Position numbers and translations under genes: made by a program. 64,000 nt of DNA from Vitreimonas flagellata (lineage in GTDB: Bacteria; Pseudomonadota; Alphaproteobacteria; Caulobacterales; Aquidulcibacteraceae): assembly GCF_004634425.1 (NCBI RefSeq), contig NZ_SBJL01000001.1, forward strand, positions 35,001-99,000. Reading direction: 5' to 3'. Under the pieces are notes generated by a model. That model saw nothing but the letters and a program-made list of their open reading frames with translations. It was not told the origin of the DNA and did no database searches. This document shows positions 51,192-58,052 of the stretch, piece after piece. The first letter of the stretch is position 1. Every line of letters begins with the position of its first letter.

Positions 51192-53042
51192 CTATTCGGC
51201 CGCGACGGCTAGCGGCGTTGCCTCGGTTGTCGTGCGTAGAGGCGATGGCAGCCACGCGCTTTGTTTGAACGTGCGCTTGGCGCGCGTTAGCACTTCTTTC
51301 TTCGGCGCTTTCTCAAGCGCTGCACGCTCCAACTTCGGATTGACTTCCATCAGCGCCGCGACGACCGCGTCTTTCCTGACGTGTTCGAAGTAGCTCTCGA
51401 CCGACGCCTTCCAATATTTGGTCATGTCGAGTCCAGCGAGGTTGCAGAGCGTCTGACCGAGTGCTTGACGTGCTTCCATACCCGATAGCGGGCCAACACG
51501 CCTGAGATCGATGCCGGATGCGATCGTAACCGCGATGAGTTCGAGCAGCATCGGCTCGTCCATCGAAGAGATGTAAGCCCAAAGCTCTTCTGGATTGACC
51601 GGCAAACGCGAGCGCCACACCGAACCAATCTCGGTAAACTCACTGGCCGCTCTACTCTCCGCGCGCGTAATGGAGCGCTCCACGTCAACGTGATCGACAG
51701 AGATCGTTAGGCACGATGCGGATGCATCGCCCATGAAGCTTGCCGCCAGGCTGAACGCCACGAGGCGAAGTGCGAGCGCTGGGCTATCGATGATCGCAAC
51801 CCGAAGGCCCAACGTCTTGTGCGCGAGCAATTCGTCCAGCAGCTTGGCAGGAACGGCCGGCTTCGGCGCTGCTGCGAGCTCGGCGTGCGCATCGTCCGCG
51901 TCAACGACGCCGTGGGCTGATGTCGTACGCTTTCGGCGCAGCGCTCTCAGCGCCTTCACGTCTTCAACGCGCACCAGGCCACGCTCGACCTTGATGTCTC
52001 CGGAGTGGTTCAACGTCACGATCGCGCCGGCGAGGGCGACTTCGTCGTCGTCCCATTGCGCTGGCGCCAGCGCATCGATAGCCGCTTCGATCTTTTCGAT
52101 CTCGGCCTCGTCTTCGGTTTCGTCCAGCTTCGCGTAGAGCCGTTCTTGCTCAGCCGTTTCGTCGGTGGTGAGATCGCGCCGGCGTTCACGCACGCGTTCC
52201 GGAAACTGGCTCCAGGCCACGCCGTCGATCGAAATCTCGACAAATGCCCAGCCTTCAGCCTGAACTTCAGTGACGATCGGTTCTAGCTTGGCCTCGGCCA
52301 GCCGAACCAGAAGCTCGCGGTCGGCAAGAAAGCGCGTCTCATCTTCGTCCGCGAAGAGATCGGACGCGACCGCGCCGCCGGCTTCAACATAGGCGTCGAC
52401 ACCGACAAAGCGCGCGAGCTTGTCGGTCTCGGCGACATGCGCTTGGGTTACGCGCGCCTTGAGCTGCTCGGGCGTCCGTTGCCACTCCGGCGCATCGAAG
52501 AAAGCTTTCTCCTGCAGTGCATGATCATCGGTGAAGGCGAGGGCGCCCAATTGGTCGAGATCGACTTCGTCCTTTTTCAGCGCCTCGATCAGCCTGGGCG
52601 ACACGCGCGCGAGGCGCAGCCGACGTGCGACGTGCGTGCCGTTTACGCCAAAGCGGCCGGCAATAGCTTCCGGACCGTGACCAGCTTCAGCAAGCTGAGC
52701 GAATGCCCCGATCTCGTCGGCCGGATGCATCGGCTCTCGTTGAACGTTCTCGGCCAGCGACACTTCCGTCGCGTCGTCAAGCGGCACCACGCGGCATGGG
52801 ATCGGCTCGTTGCCGGGAATGGTCTTCGCCTTGGCGAGTTTTCGAAGCGCCTTCAGGCGGCGACCGCCGGCTTCCACTGAATAGCGTCCCTTGTCAGCTT
52901 CCGAGACGATCAGGTTCTGCAAGAGGCCATGCGCCGCGATGGACGCGGCGAGTTCATCAACGCTCATCGCAGGCTTGGTCTTGCGGACATTGCGCTGCCC
53001 GGGAACGAGCTTCGACAAAGCGATCATGGTGATGTCAGTCAT
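51192..53042 (-). CDS. ParB/RepB/Spo0J-like partition protein
   Basis: 616 aa. The ParB N-terminal domain starts IALSKLVPGQRNVRKTKPAMSVDELAASIAAHGLLQNLIV. It contains GRYSVEAGGRRLKALRKL and SLAENVQREPMHPADEIGAFAQL (ENxQRE box), followed by the HTH IAGRFGVNGTHVARRLRLARVSPRLIEAL. The C-terminal 350 residues are specific to plasmid/ICE ParB homologues. No ParA lies nearby. GGAGGAAA precedes the ATG. It probably stabilises or regulates the element. Confidence 0.86.
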   Translation of the reverse strand: MTDITMIALSKLVPGQRNVRKTKPAMSVDELAASIAAHGLLQNLIVSEADKGRYSVEAGGRRLKALRKLAKAKTIPGNEPIPCRVVPLDDATEVSLAENVQREPMHPADEIGAFAQLAEAGHGPEAIAGRFGVNGTHVARRLRLARVSPRLIEALKKDEVDLDQLGALAFTDDHALQEKAFFDAPEWQRTPEQLKARVTQAHVAETDKLARFVGVDAYVEAGGAVASDLFADEDETRFLADRELLVRLAEAKLEPIVTEVQAEGWAFVEISIDGVAWSQFPERVRERRRDLTTDETAEQERLYAKLDETEDEAEIEKIEAAIDALAPAQWDDDEVALAGAIVTLNHSGDIKVERGLVRVEDVKALRALRRKRTTSAHGVVDADDAHAELAAAPKPAVPAKLLDELLAHKTLGLRVAIIDSPALALRLVAFSLAASFMGDASASCLTISVDHVDVERSITRAESRAASEFTEIGSVWRSRLPVNPEELWAYISSMDEPMLLELIAVTIASGIDLRRVGPLSGMEARQALGQTLCNLAGLDMTKYWKASVESYFEHVRKDAVVAALMEVNPKLERAALEKAPKKEVLTRAKRTFKQSAWLPSPLRTTTEATPLAVAAE

Positions 53043-53197
53043 TGCATTTCCTCCATCGCCCGCACGCGAGGAGCCGCGCCGGGCGATGCTCGCCCTGCAC
53101 GCCGGCATGCGCGGTCAAGGGCGAAGAGCGCAGCGTCCCTTGACCGCACGGAGCAGGGCGGCGTGCGACAAGAAGTGGCCCGGCGCGGTGCGCGGCG

Positions 53198-53713
53198 TCA
53201 TCGCTGACGCCAAACGCCTTCGATTTGCTCGGAGGCGACCGGTCCCCAATAACGGCCGTCAAAACTGTCCGCCGTATCTCCGATCAGGAATACTTGACCA
53301 CGGAGGCGCCGGCATCCCGACCAAGTTGGCAATGCGCGTCCGACGTTGTCCACTGTTCGCCGCTGAAGTGTGAGCTCGTGATTGACGGTTACCAGGGGAC
53401 CAAGCGCACAAACGACATCGCCATCCAATGCGGCGACGCGTTTGAGAAACCGATCATTGGCGTCTGTAAAGCGCCGCGCTGTGGCGTAGTTCAGCGCGAT
53501 ATCCCGCGCCCGCACGGTAACGATTGAATGGCGCACGATTGGCGAGTGCATACGCACGTAGATGCCTTGAGGCATCGACGGGCTCGCATTGTAGATGACG
53601 ACGTCGGAAAGCGTCGATACGGCAACAAGGCCGATGCCGAGGCAGAGGGCGAACGTGAGCAAGCCGCCTAATGCGACGGCCCGCGATGGCGCCACTAACC
53701 TGATGCGTCGCAT
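53198..53713 (-). CDS. traF: TraF-like S26 conjugative signal peptidase
   Basis: 171 aa. One membrane anchor (residues ~12-36, ALGGLLTFALCLGIGLVAV), then VVIYNASPSMPQGIYV with the catalytic Ser, FLKRVAALDGDVVCA with the catalytic Lys, and VFLIGDTADSFDGRYWGPV (conserved GD.SxDSR-like end). TraF processes pilin or related proteins for conjugative transfer. It is the intact counterpart of the broken copy at 47.8 kb. A start at 53755 is also open. Confidence 0.85.
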   Translation of the reverse strand: MRRIRLVAPSRAVALGGLLTFALCLGIGLVAVSTLSDVVIYNASPSMPQGIYVRMHSPIVRHSIVTVRARDIALNYATARRFTDANDRFLKRVAALDGDVVCALGPLVTVNHELTLQRRTVDNVGRALPTWSGCRRLRGQVFLIGDTADSFDGRYWGPVASEQIEGVWRQR

Positions 53714-53969
53714 TTTGATGTTTTTGACGAGCGGCGGCGCGGGACGCCAAACCATTCCACTTAGTCACGAGCGCGATCACCTGAAGCGGGCAGACAAGGT
53801 GCGATGAGGTTGAGGTTGAGAAGGGGGACTCGCCTCTCGGGATGAGGCCGGGGCCCACGTCGCGCGCTGCGAGAATGCGCGAAGTGCAATGCTTATAAAC
53901 TTGCAATTCACTTGAAAAAGGGGGCGCTTAGGGTTCAACCTGAGCGCGCAGGGCGGAGTAGATGTATCG

Positions 53970-54704
53970 ATGGGCCGGCGTGAGGCCACGTTGGACTTTG
54001 TGCAAAAGTGCCGGGCGGCTGCTTCGGCAGAGGATATCGCGCGTTTTCTCTTTGCGGAGATGGAGGCGTGCGGGATCAGATATGTTGCTTGCGCCTCACA
54101 TGTCGATCCGCTGAAGCCCCCGACAGGCGCCGTCGCCATCGTTAACTATCCGCACCCTTGGCTGGTCTGGTTTTCCGATAAGAAATACGCCAACCGCGAT
54201 CCAATCTTCTTCGGCGCGCACAACGCACTGCTGCCGTTCTGGTGGGAAGAGTTCGTGGTCCAATACGATCTGGCGCGTGACCAGCGCCGCATTCTGAACG
54301 AAGCCGCTGAATGCGGCTTGAGGAAGGGACTGACCATTCCCATTCATTCGCCCGGAGCGCTGCCGGCGTCGTGTTCGCTTGTGCCTGGTCCTGACGGAAT
54401 CGATCCTCTCATTGTGCCTGACTTACAATTGATGGCGTTTCACGCCCACGAGGAAGCGCGGCTGCGCGCTACCGGCCAAGCGCGAAAGCCTGTTGTTTTG
54501 ACTAAGCGCCAAAAGGAATGCTTGGCGCTTGCAGCCCGCGGCAAGAGCGATCCGCTGATCGCAGACATTCTTGGCATCAAAACTGCAACGGCCAAACATA
54601 CGATTGAGCATGCGCGGGCGCGCTATGGGGTCAGCTCCCGCATCCAAGCGATCATGTTCGCTTATCTCGACGGCACGCTGACCTTGTCCGATCTGGCGGA
54701 CTGA
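53970..54704 (+). CDS. luxR: LuxR family quorum-sensing regulator
   Basis: 244 aa. The autoinducer-binding domain shows YPHPWLVWFSDKKYANRDPIFFGAHN (W and Y residues and the DP pair that hold the acyl-homoserine lactone) and PFWWEEF. The C-terminal HTH is LTKRQKECLALAARGKSDPLIADILGIKTATAKHTIEHARARYG. It lies directly upstream of luxI, on the same strand, with an 18-bp palindrome between them. Confidence 0.92.
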   Translation: MGRREATLDFVQKCRAAASAEDIARFLFAEMEACGIRYVACASHVDPLKPPTGAVAIVNYPHPWLVWFSDKKYANRDPIFFGAHNALLPFWWEEFVVQYDLARDQRRILNEAAECGLRKGLTIPIHSPGALPASCSLVPGPDGIDPLIVPDLQLMAFHAHEEARLRATGQARKPVVLTKRQKECLALAARGKSDPLIADILGIKTATAKHTIEHARARYGVSSRIQAIMFAYLDGTLTLSDLAD

Positions 54705-54740
54705 CTTCTCCACACCTCCTTCTGGTGCAAAGCGCGTCAA

Positions 54741-54758
54741 TGGGCCGATCGGCCCATA
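54741..54758. promoter_or_regulatory. Candidate lux box (18-bp palindrome)
   Basis: ATGGGCCGATCGGCCCAT is a perfect 18-bp palindrome in the luxR-luxI intergenic region, 60 nt upstream of the luxI start. Size and place fit the operator of LuxR-type regulators, and it would make luxI autoinducible. A flanking inverted repeat CTCCACACC / GGTGTGGAG surrounds it. Confidence 0.65.
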
Positions 54759-54817
54759 GCAGAGCGCACGCGTCTGCACTCAATCTCACTGAGTTCGGTG
54801 TGGAGGACACTAGGTTC

Positions 54818-55444
54818 ATGATCCAGATCATCACGTGCGACAATCGCCGCCTCTTTCATCACGCGCTGATGGAGATGCATCGCCAACGCAAGCAGGTCTT
54901 CATCGACCGCATGCATTGGCGGCTGAGTGAAAGCATGGGCCTTGAGATCGACGAGTTCGACAGCGAAGAGGCGATGTATTTAATCGATGTCGATGCACAC
55001 GGCGACGTGCAGCAATCGGCGCGGCTACTGCCAACGCTCTCGCCACATCTCATGAGCGAAGTGTTCGCCAATCTCTGCGACGACGGACCGCCCAGATCGG
55101 CGCGCGTTTGGGAAGCATCCCGATTCTGCCCCGCGCCCACTATTGCGAAAGGGGCGCCCCGTCGCGAACTGCTGGCGCGGATGATCGCGGGGATTTTGGA
55201 GACTTCGATCCTCTTCGGGATTGAGAAGGTAAGTTTCGTGGCCGGCGCCGCGCTGGCGCCGCTTGCAGATCAAGCGGGCTGGAGCGTGCGGGCATTGGGT
55301 CCAAAGCAGAGGATGGGGCGAGAGCGTCTCGTCGCCATGCTGGCCGACGTCACCAGCGATGGCCTTGCCGCCGTACGCCAGCGGGCGCGGCTAACCGGTC
55401 CTGTCACACGCTTCGCTGATGCCGGACTGGCGCGCGCCGCCTGA
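54818..55444 (+). CDS. luxI: Acyl-homoserine-lactone synthase
   Basis: 208 aa. Near residue 10-30 is LFHHALMEMHRQRKQVFIDRMHWRL, then LEIDEFDSEEAMYLIDVD, QSARLLPTLSPHLMSEVF and ARVWEASRFCPAP, the conserved Arg/Asp/Glu framework of LuxI enzymes. It makes an acyl-homoserine lactone from SAM and an acyl carrier. The ATG at 54818 follows GGAGGA. The PhyH gene follows after 38 nt, with its own strong AAGGAGG. Confidence 0.92.
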   Translation: MIQIITCDNRRLFHHALMEMHRQRKQVFIDRMHWRLSESMGLEIDEFDSEEAMYLIDVDAHGDVQQSARLLPTLSPHLMSEVFANLCDDGPPRSARVWEASRFCPAPTIAKGAPRRELLARMIAGILETSILFGIEKVSFVAGAALAPLADQAGWSVRALGPKQRMGRERLVAMLADVTSDGLAAVRQRARLTGPVTRFADAGLARAA

Positions 55445-55482
55445 GCGCGCGCGAAACAACTCAACACGTTAAGGAGGCCGTC

Positions 55483-56382
55483 ATGCAAGTCGCCACCCCG
55501 CGCATGTCTATTCCACCGGCGCTTCATTCAGGGGCTCGTTTCACGCGGGCGTTTGAGGACTTAATGCGGAATGGCTATGTCATCTTGCCCGAAGCGATCA
55601 GTCATCTGAAATCGCGTTTGATTTGCGCCGAGGTCGCGCCGCATTTGGCCGCCGCGCCGAGGTGCGTAGGCGATTTTTACGGATGGAAGACAACGCGAGT
55701 CGGAGGTCTCCTCAACAAGGCGCCGTCAACGCAGGACCTTGTTCTCCATCCAGACGTGCTCGCGATCACGCGTGCGGCGTTGCAGCCGTCGTGTGATTGC
55801 ATCCAGCTCAATCTGACGCAAGCCATTCGCGTGCACCCACAAGAGCGAGCTCAGGCGCCGCACCGCGATGAAGAGATGTGGCCCCACGAACCGAAGCTCC
55901 GCCCCTGGCTCATCAATGTGATGTGGCCGTTGACTGCTTTCACCAAAGAGAATGGCGCGACGCGCCTTTGGCCAGGCAGTCACACGGACGTGCTCGACCG
56001 CAGCATTGATCCAGCGCGGTCGATCCCCGCGGAGATGCAGCCCGGGGATGCGCTGGTCTTCCTCGGTGCGCTGACGCACGGCGCCGGCGAGAACCGGTCA
56101 AACGCGCCGCGTGACGGCATCATCGTCTCCTATTGTTTGGGTTGGCTGAAGCAGTACGAAAACCAATTCCTGGCTTACCCACCCGCCGTCGCGCGGTCAT
56201 TTCCAACGCCGCTGCAGCGGCTCATCGGCTATCAGATGCACCGGCCCAATCTTGGCGGCTGGGAGGGGCAGGATCCGATCCAAGCGCTGGCGACAAACCC
56301 TCATACGCTTTGTCCGCACGTGGACGCGTTGACGCCCGATATCGCGCGCCAGCTCAAGGCTCACTATGGCGAGGACGCCTGA
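55483..56382 (+). CDS. Phytanoyl-CoA dioxygenase (PhyH) family protein
   Basis: 299-aa Fe(II)/2-oxoglutarate dioxygenase. Iron ligands are probably the HRD of AQAPHRDEEMWPHE and the His of LGALTHGAGENRSN, with the Arg of ENRS binding 2-oxoglutarate. MWPLTAFTKENGATRLWPGSH is typical of the family. It hydroxylates a small molecule or a peptide side chain. It sits after luxI and before the lasso peptide genes, overlapping the GntR gene by 17 nt; its target could be the lasso peptide (inference). Confidence 0.85.
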   Translation: MQVATPRMSIPPALHSGARFTRAFEDLMRNGYVILPEAISHLKSRLICAEVAPHLAAAPRCVGDFYGWKTTRVGGLLNKAPSTQDLVLHPDVLAITRAALQPSCDCIQLNLTQAIRVHPQERAQAPHRDEEMWPHEPKLRPWLINVMWPLTAFTKENGATRLWPGSHTDVLDRSIDPARSIPAEMQPGDALVFLGALTHGAGENRSNAPRDGIIVSYCLGWLKQYENQFLAYPPAVARSFPTPLQRLIGYQMHRPNLGGWEGQDPIQALATNPHTLCPHVDALTPDIARQLKAHYGEDA

Positions 56383-56986
56383 CTTACCCATACCTGAACG
56401 CGCGTATCAGGAAATAAAGACAAGGGTCTTAGCCGGCCGCTTCAGGCTGCGTCAGCGACTGGACGCTAACGCGATCGCGTCCGACCTCGGCGTATCGACA
56501 ACGCCGGTGCGCGAGGCTCTCTTGCGGTTGACTTCAGAACGGCTCGTGAGCTTCCGTCCGTCGCACGGCTTTGCTGTCGCCATGTGGAGCGAGAGCGGTC
56601 TGCGCGATCTTTATCGATGGCGGGGCGAACTCGCCGAGCTGGCGCTTGCGAATTTCGCTGCGGCGGCCCAACCGATGGTGAATGCCGCAGCGAGTTACCC
56701 TGACAAGGCCGCAGACCTATTGGCAGGGTTAGCAACTGCCGCGCATGCCGAACTCTTACACGCAACCCGGAATGCTGATGATCGGCTACGTGTGGCGCGG
56801 GTCGCTGAAGCCGAAATCTGGCCAAACGTCGAGCAGGACCTCGCGCCCATCAGTAAGGCGATTTTGAGCGGCAACATCGCTCCGATCAGAAACGCACTTC
56901 GAAAGTATCACATGCGGCGTTGTATGAACGCCAAACGCATTCGGGACTGCGCCGCCCTGCTAGGTCTTTCCGCGAACGGCGCCTAG
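56366..56986 (+). CDS. GntR family transcriptional regulator
   Basis: 206 aa. The winged HTH at residues ~10-75 is RAYQEIKTRVLAGRFRLRQRLDANAIASDLGVSTTPVREALLRLTSERLVSFRPSHGFAV. The C-terminal helical domain is short and lacks the clear metal-ligand His pattern of FCD domains. It starts inside the PhyH gene (17-nt overlap) and probably regulates the nearby lasso genes or the PhyH operon. Confidence 0.86.
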   Translation: MARTPDLPIPERAYQEIKTRVLAGRFRLRQRLDANAIASDLGVSTTPVREALLRLTSERLVSFRPSHGFAVAMWSESGLRDLYRWRGELAELALANFAAAAQPMVNAAASYPDKAADLLAGLATAAHAELLHATRNADDRLRVARVAEAEIWPNVEQDLAPISKAILSGNIAPIRNALRKYHMRRCMNAKRIRDCAALLGLSANGA

Positions 56987-57090
56987 ACGCTTTCCGGCTT
57001 AATATTCATTCTTATAAACTCTCTTATTCGCTTGGAGTGTCACACGCTCTCACCGGATCGAATGAGCGATCCACCTCAATGGAGGAAATT

Positions 57091-57210
57091 ATGCGTGAAG
57101 ACCTCGAACAAGACGAACTCACCGATCTGGGCGCGGCCAGCGAAGTGACCCGCGGCATCGTGCAGCGTTTCGCCGAAGAGTCGACGGGCCTGCCCGATTA
57201 TCGCGACTGA
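57091..57210 (+). CDS. Lasso peptide precursor 1
   Basis: 39 aa. The leader is 21 residues, ending SEVTR, with Thr at the penultimate position, as required by lasso proteases. The core is GIVQRFAEESTGLPDYRD (18 residues), with Gly1 and Glu8/Glu9 positioned for the macrolactam ring. TGGAGGAAATT lies just before the ATG at 57091; an in-frame ATG four codons upstream overlaps this Shine-Dalgarno and is less likely. The downstream precursor has the same leader motif (DLGAxSEVT). Confidence 0.9.
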   Translation: MREDLEQDELTDLGAASEVTRGIVQRFAEESTGLPDYRD

Positions 57211-57238
57211 GTTCGCGCTCAACACGGGAGAGCCCGCA

Positions 57239-57364
57239 ATGGCTGAAGTAGTGAAAGACGTCCACTCGGACGTCATCGATCTCGGCGCCGTCAGCGAAGT
57301 GACGCTGGGCATTCCAAAAGTCCCGTTCGAGGAATCGACGGGGCAGATGGATCATCGCGACTGA
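57239..57364 (+). CDS. Lasso peptide precursor 2
   Basis: 41 aa. The leader ends DLGAVSEVTL, Thr at penultimate position, and the core is GIPKVPFEESTGQMDHRD (18 residues, Gly1 with Glu8/Glu9). It is a tandem paralogue of precursor 1, sharing EESTG and the DxRD end, and differing in the ring residues 3-7. ACGGGAGAG precedes the ATG. This gene is too short for normal gene callers. Confidence 0.9.
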   Translation: MAEVVKDVHSDVIDLGAVSEVTLGIPKVPFEESTGQMDHRD

Positions 57365-57374
57365 GATCCCGGCC

Positions 57375-57397
57375 GGCGCCGGAGGCCCTCCGGCGCC
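57375..57397 (+). other. Intercistronic hairpin between precursor and B genes
   Basis: Ten-bp perfect stem GGCGCCGGAG / CTCCGGCGCC with a GCC loop, 10 nt after the second precursor and 26 nt before the B gene, with no T-run. Such hairpins between lasso A and B genes probably stabilise the precursor mRNA and reduce B-C expression. Confidence 0.65.
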
Positions 57398-57422
57398 GCG
57401 CTCAGCAAGTAGTGGCGCGCAG

Positions 57423-58052
57423 ATGCAAAAGTATGTTCTCGCACCTCACGTCCATGCCTGCATCGATGGCGATTGGCTCATCTTTCTGGATCTGAAGTCA
57501 AATCGATACTTCGCGGTCAGCGCGGCGCAATCGGCGGCCATCGATGGTATTGCGAACGCGCGTCATGACGAGACGGCCGTAGAAAGCGGAGCGCTTCAGA
57601 AGCTGGCGGCGCGAGGGGTGCTGACCACTGCAAAGGACGCGCACCCTCCACAAGAGCTGATTGGCCATTCCGGACGCATTAATGCGCCGACGATCATGCA
57701 GTTTGCGTGGGCTGCGCAGTGGGCGTCCACAACGGTGCGGCGAGGGGACATGTGGCGTGCGGCTCAATTTATCAGGTCATGGAAGCGGGCGTCCCGCCAG
57801 GACGTGGACGTAGGCCGCAAAGCCATCCTCCAATTCAATGAAATGCGGCCGTGGCTGCCAAAGCGTTACGTCTGCTTATTCGACGCGCTTTGTCTCATTC
57901 GATTTCTCCTGTCGCGCGGCACGCATGCGACGCTTGTGATTGGCGTACGGGCACGGCCCTTTCTTGCCCATAGTTGGGTGGAGCTTGATGGCGCCATTGT
58001 CGATGACGGCGGCGAAGACTGCGCCTCTATGCAAGAGATCGTCCGGCTATGA
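57423..58052 (+). CDS. Lasso peptide B protein (RRE-B2 protease fusion)
   Basis: 209 aa. The N-terminal third (VLAPHVHACIDGDWLIFLDLKSNRYFAVSAAQSAAIDGI) is the leader-binding RRE (B1) domain; the rest is the transglutaminase-like Cys protease: KRYVCLFDALCLIRFLLSRGTHATLVIGV (catalytic Cys in FDALCL) and PFLAHSWVELDGAIVDDGG (His and Asp). Proteobacterial lasso systems have this fused form. It removes the leader. The C gene overlaps by 4 nt. Confidence 0.9.
   Translation: MQKYVLAPHVHACIDGDWLIFLDLKSNRYFAVSAAQSAAIDGIANARHDETAVESGALQKLAARGVLTTAKDAHPPQELIGHSGRINAPTIMQFAWAAQWASTTVRRGDMWRAAQFIRSWKRASRQDVDVGRKAILQFNEMRPWLPKRYVCLFDALCLIRFLLSRGTHATLVIGVRARPFLAHSWVELDGAIVDDGGEDCASMQEIVRL

Larger units (their letters stand above)
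41034..53713. mobile_element. Integrative, mobilizable element at tRNA-Val (right end not located)
   Basis: Gene content from the tRNA onward is a large serine recombinase, small hypothetical protein, relaxase, CBASS defence operon, TraF peptidases, ArdC antirestriction, SSB, XRE regulator and ParB-like protein. This is the typical integration, mobilisation and maintenance set of an integrative element. No type IV secretion or coupling-protein genes are present in this part, so as seen it would need a helper. No second copy of the tRNA 3' end was found further right; the coordinate given is just the last clearly element-type gene, and the lux/lasso region may also belong to it. Confidence 0.7.
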
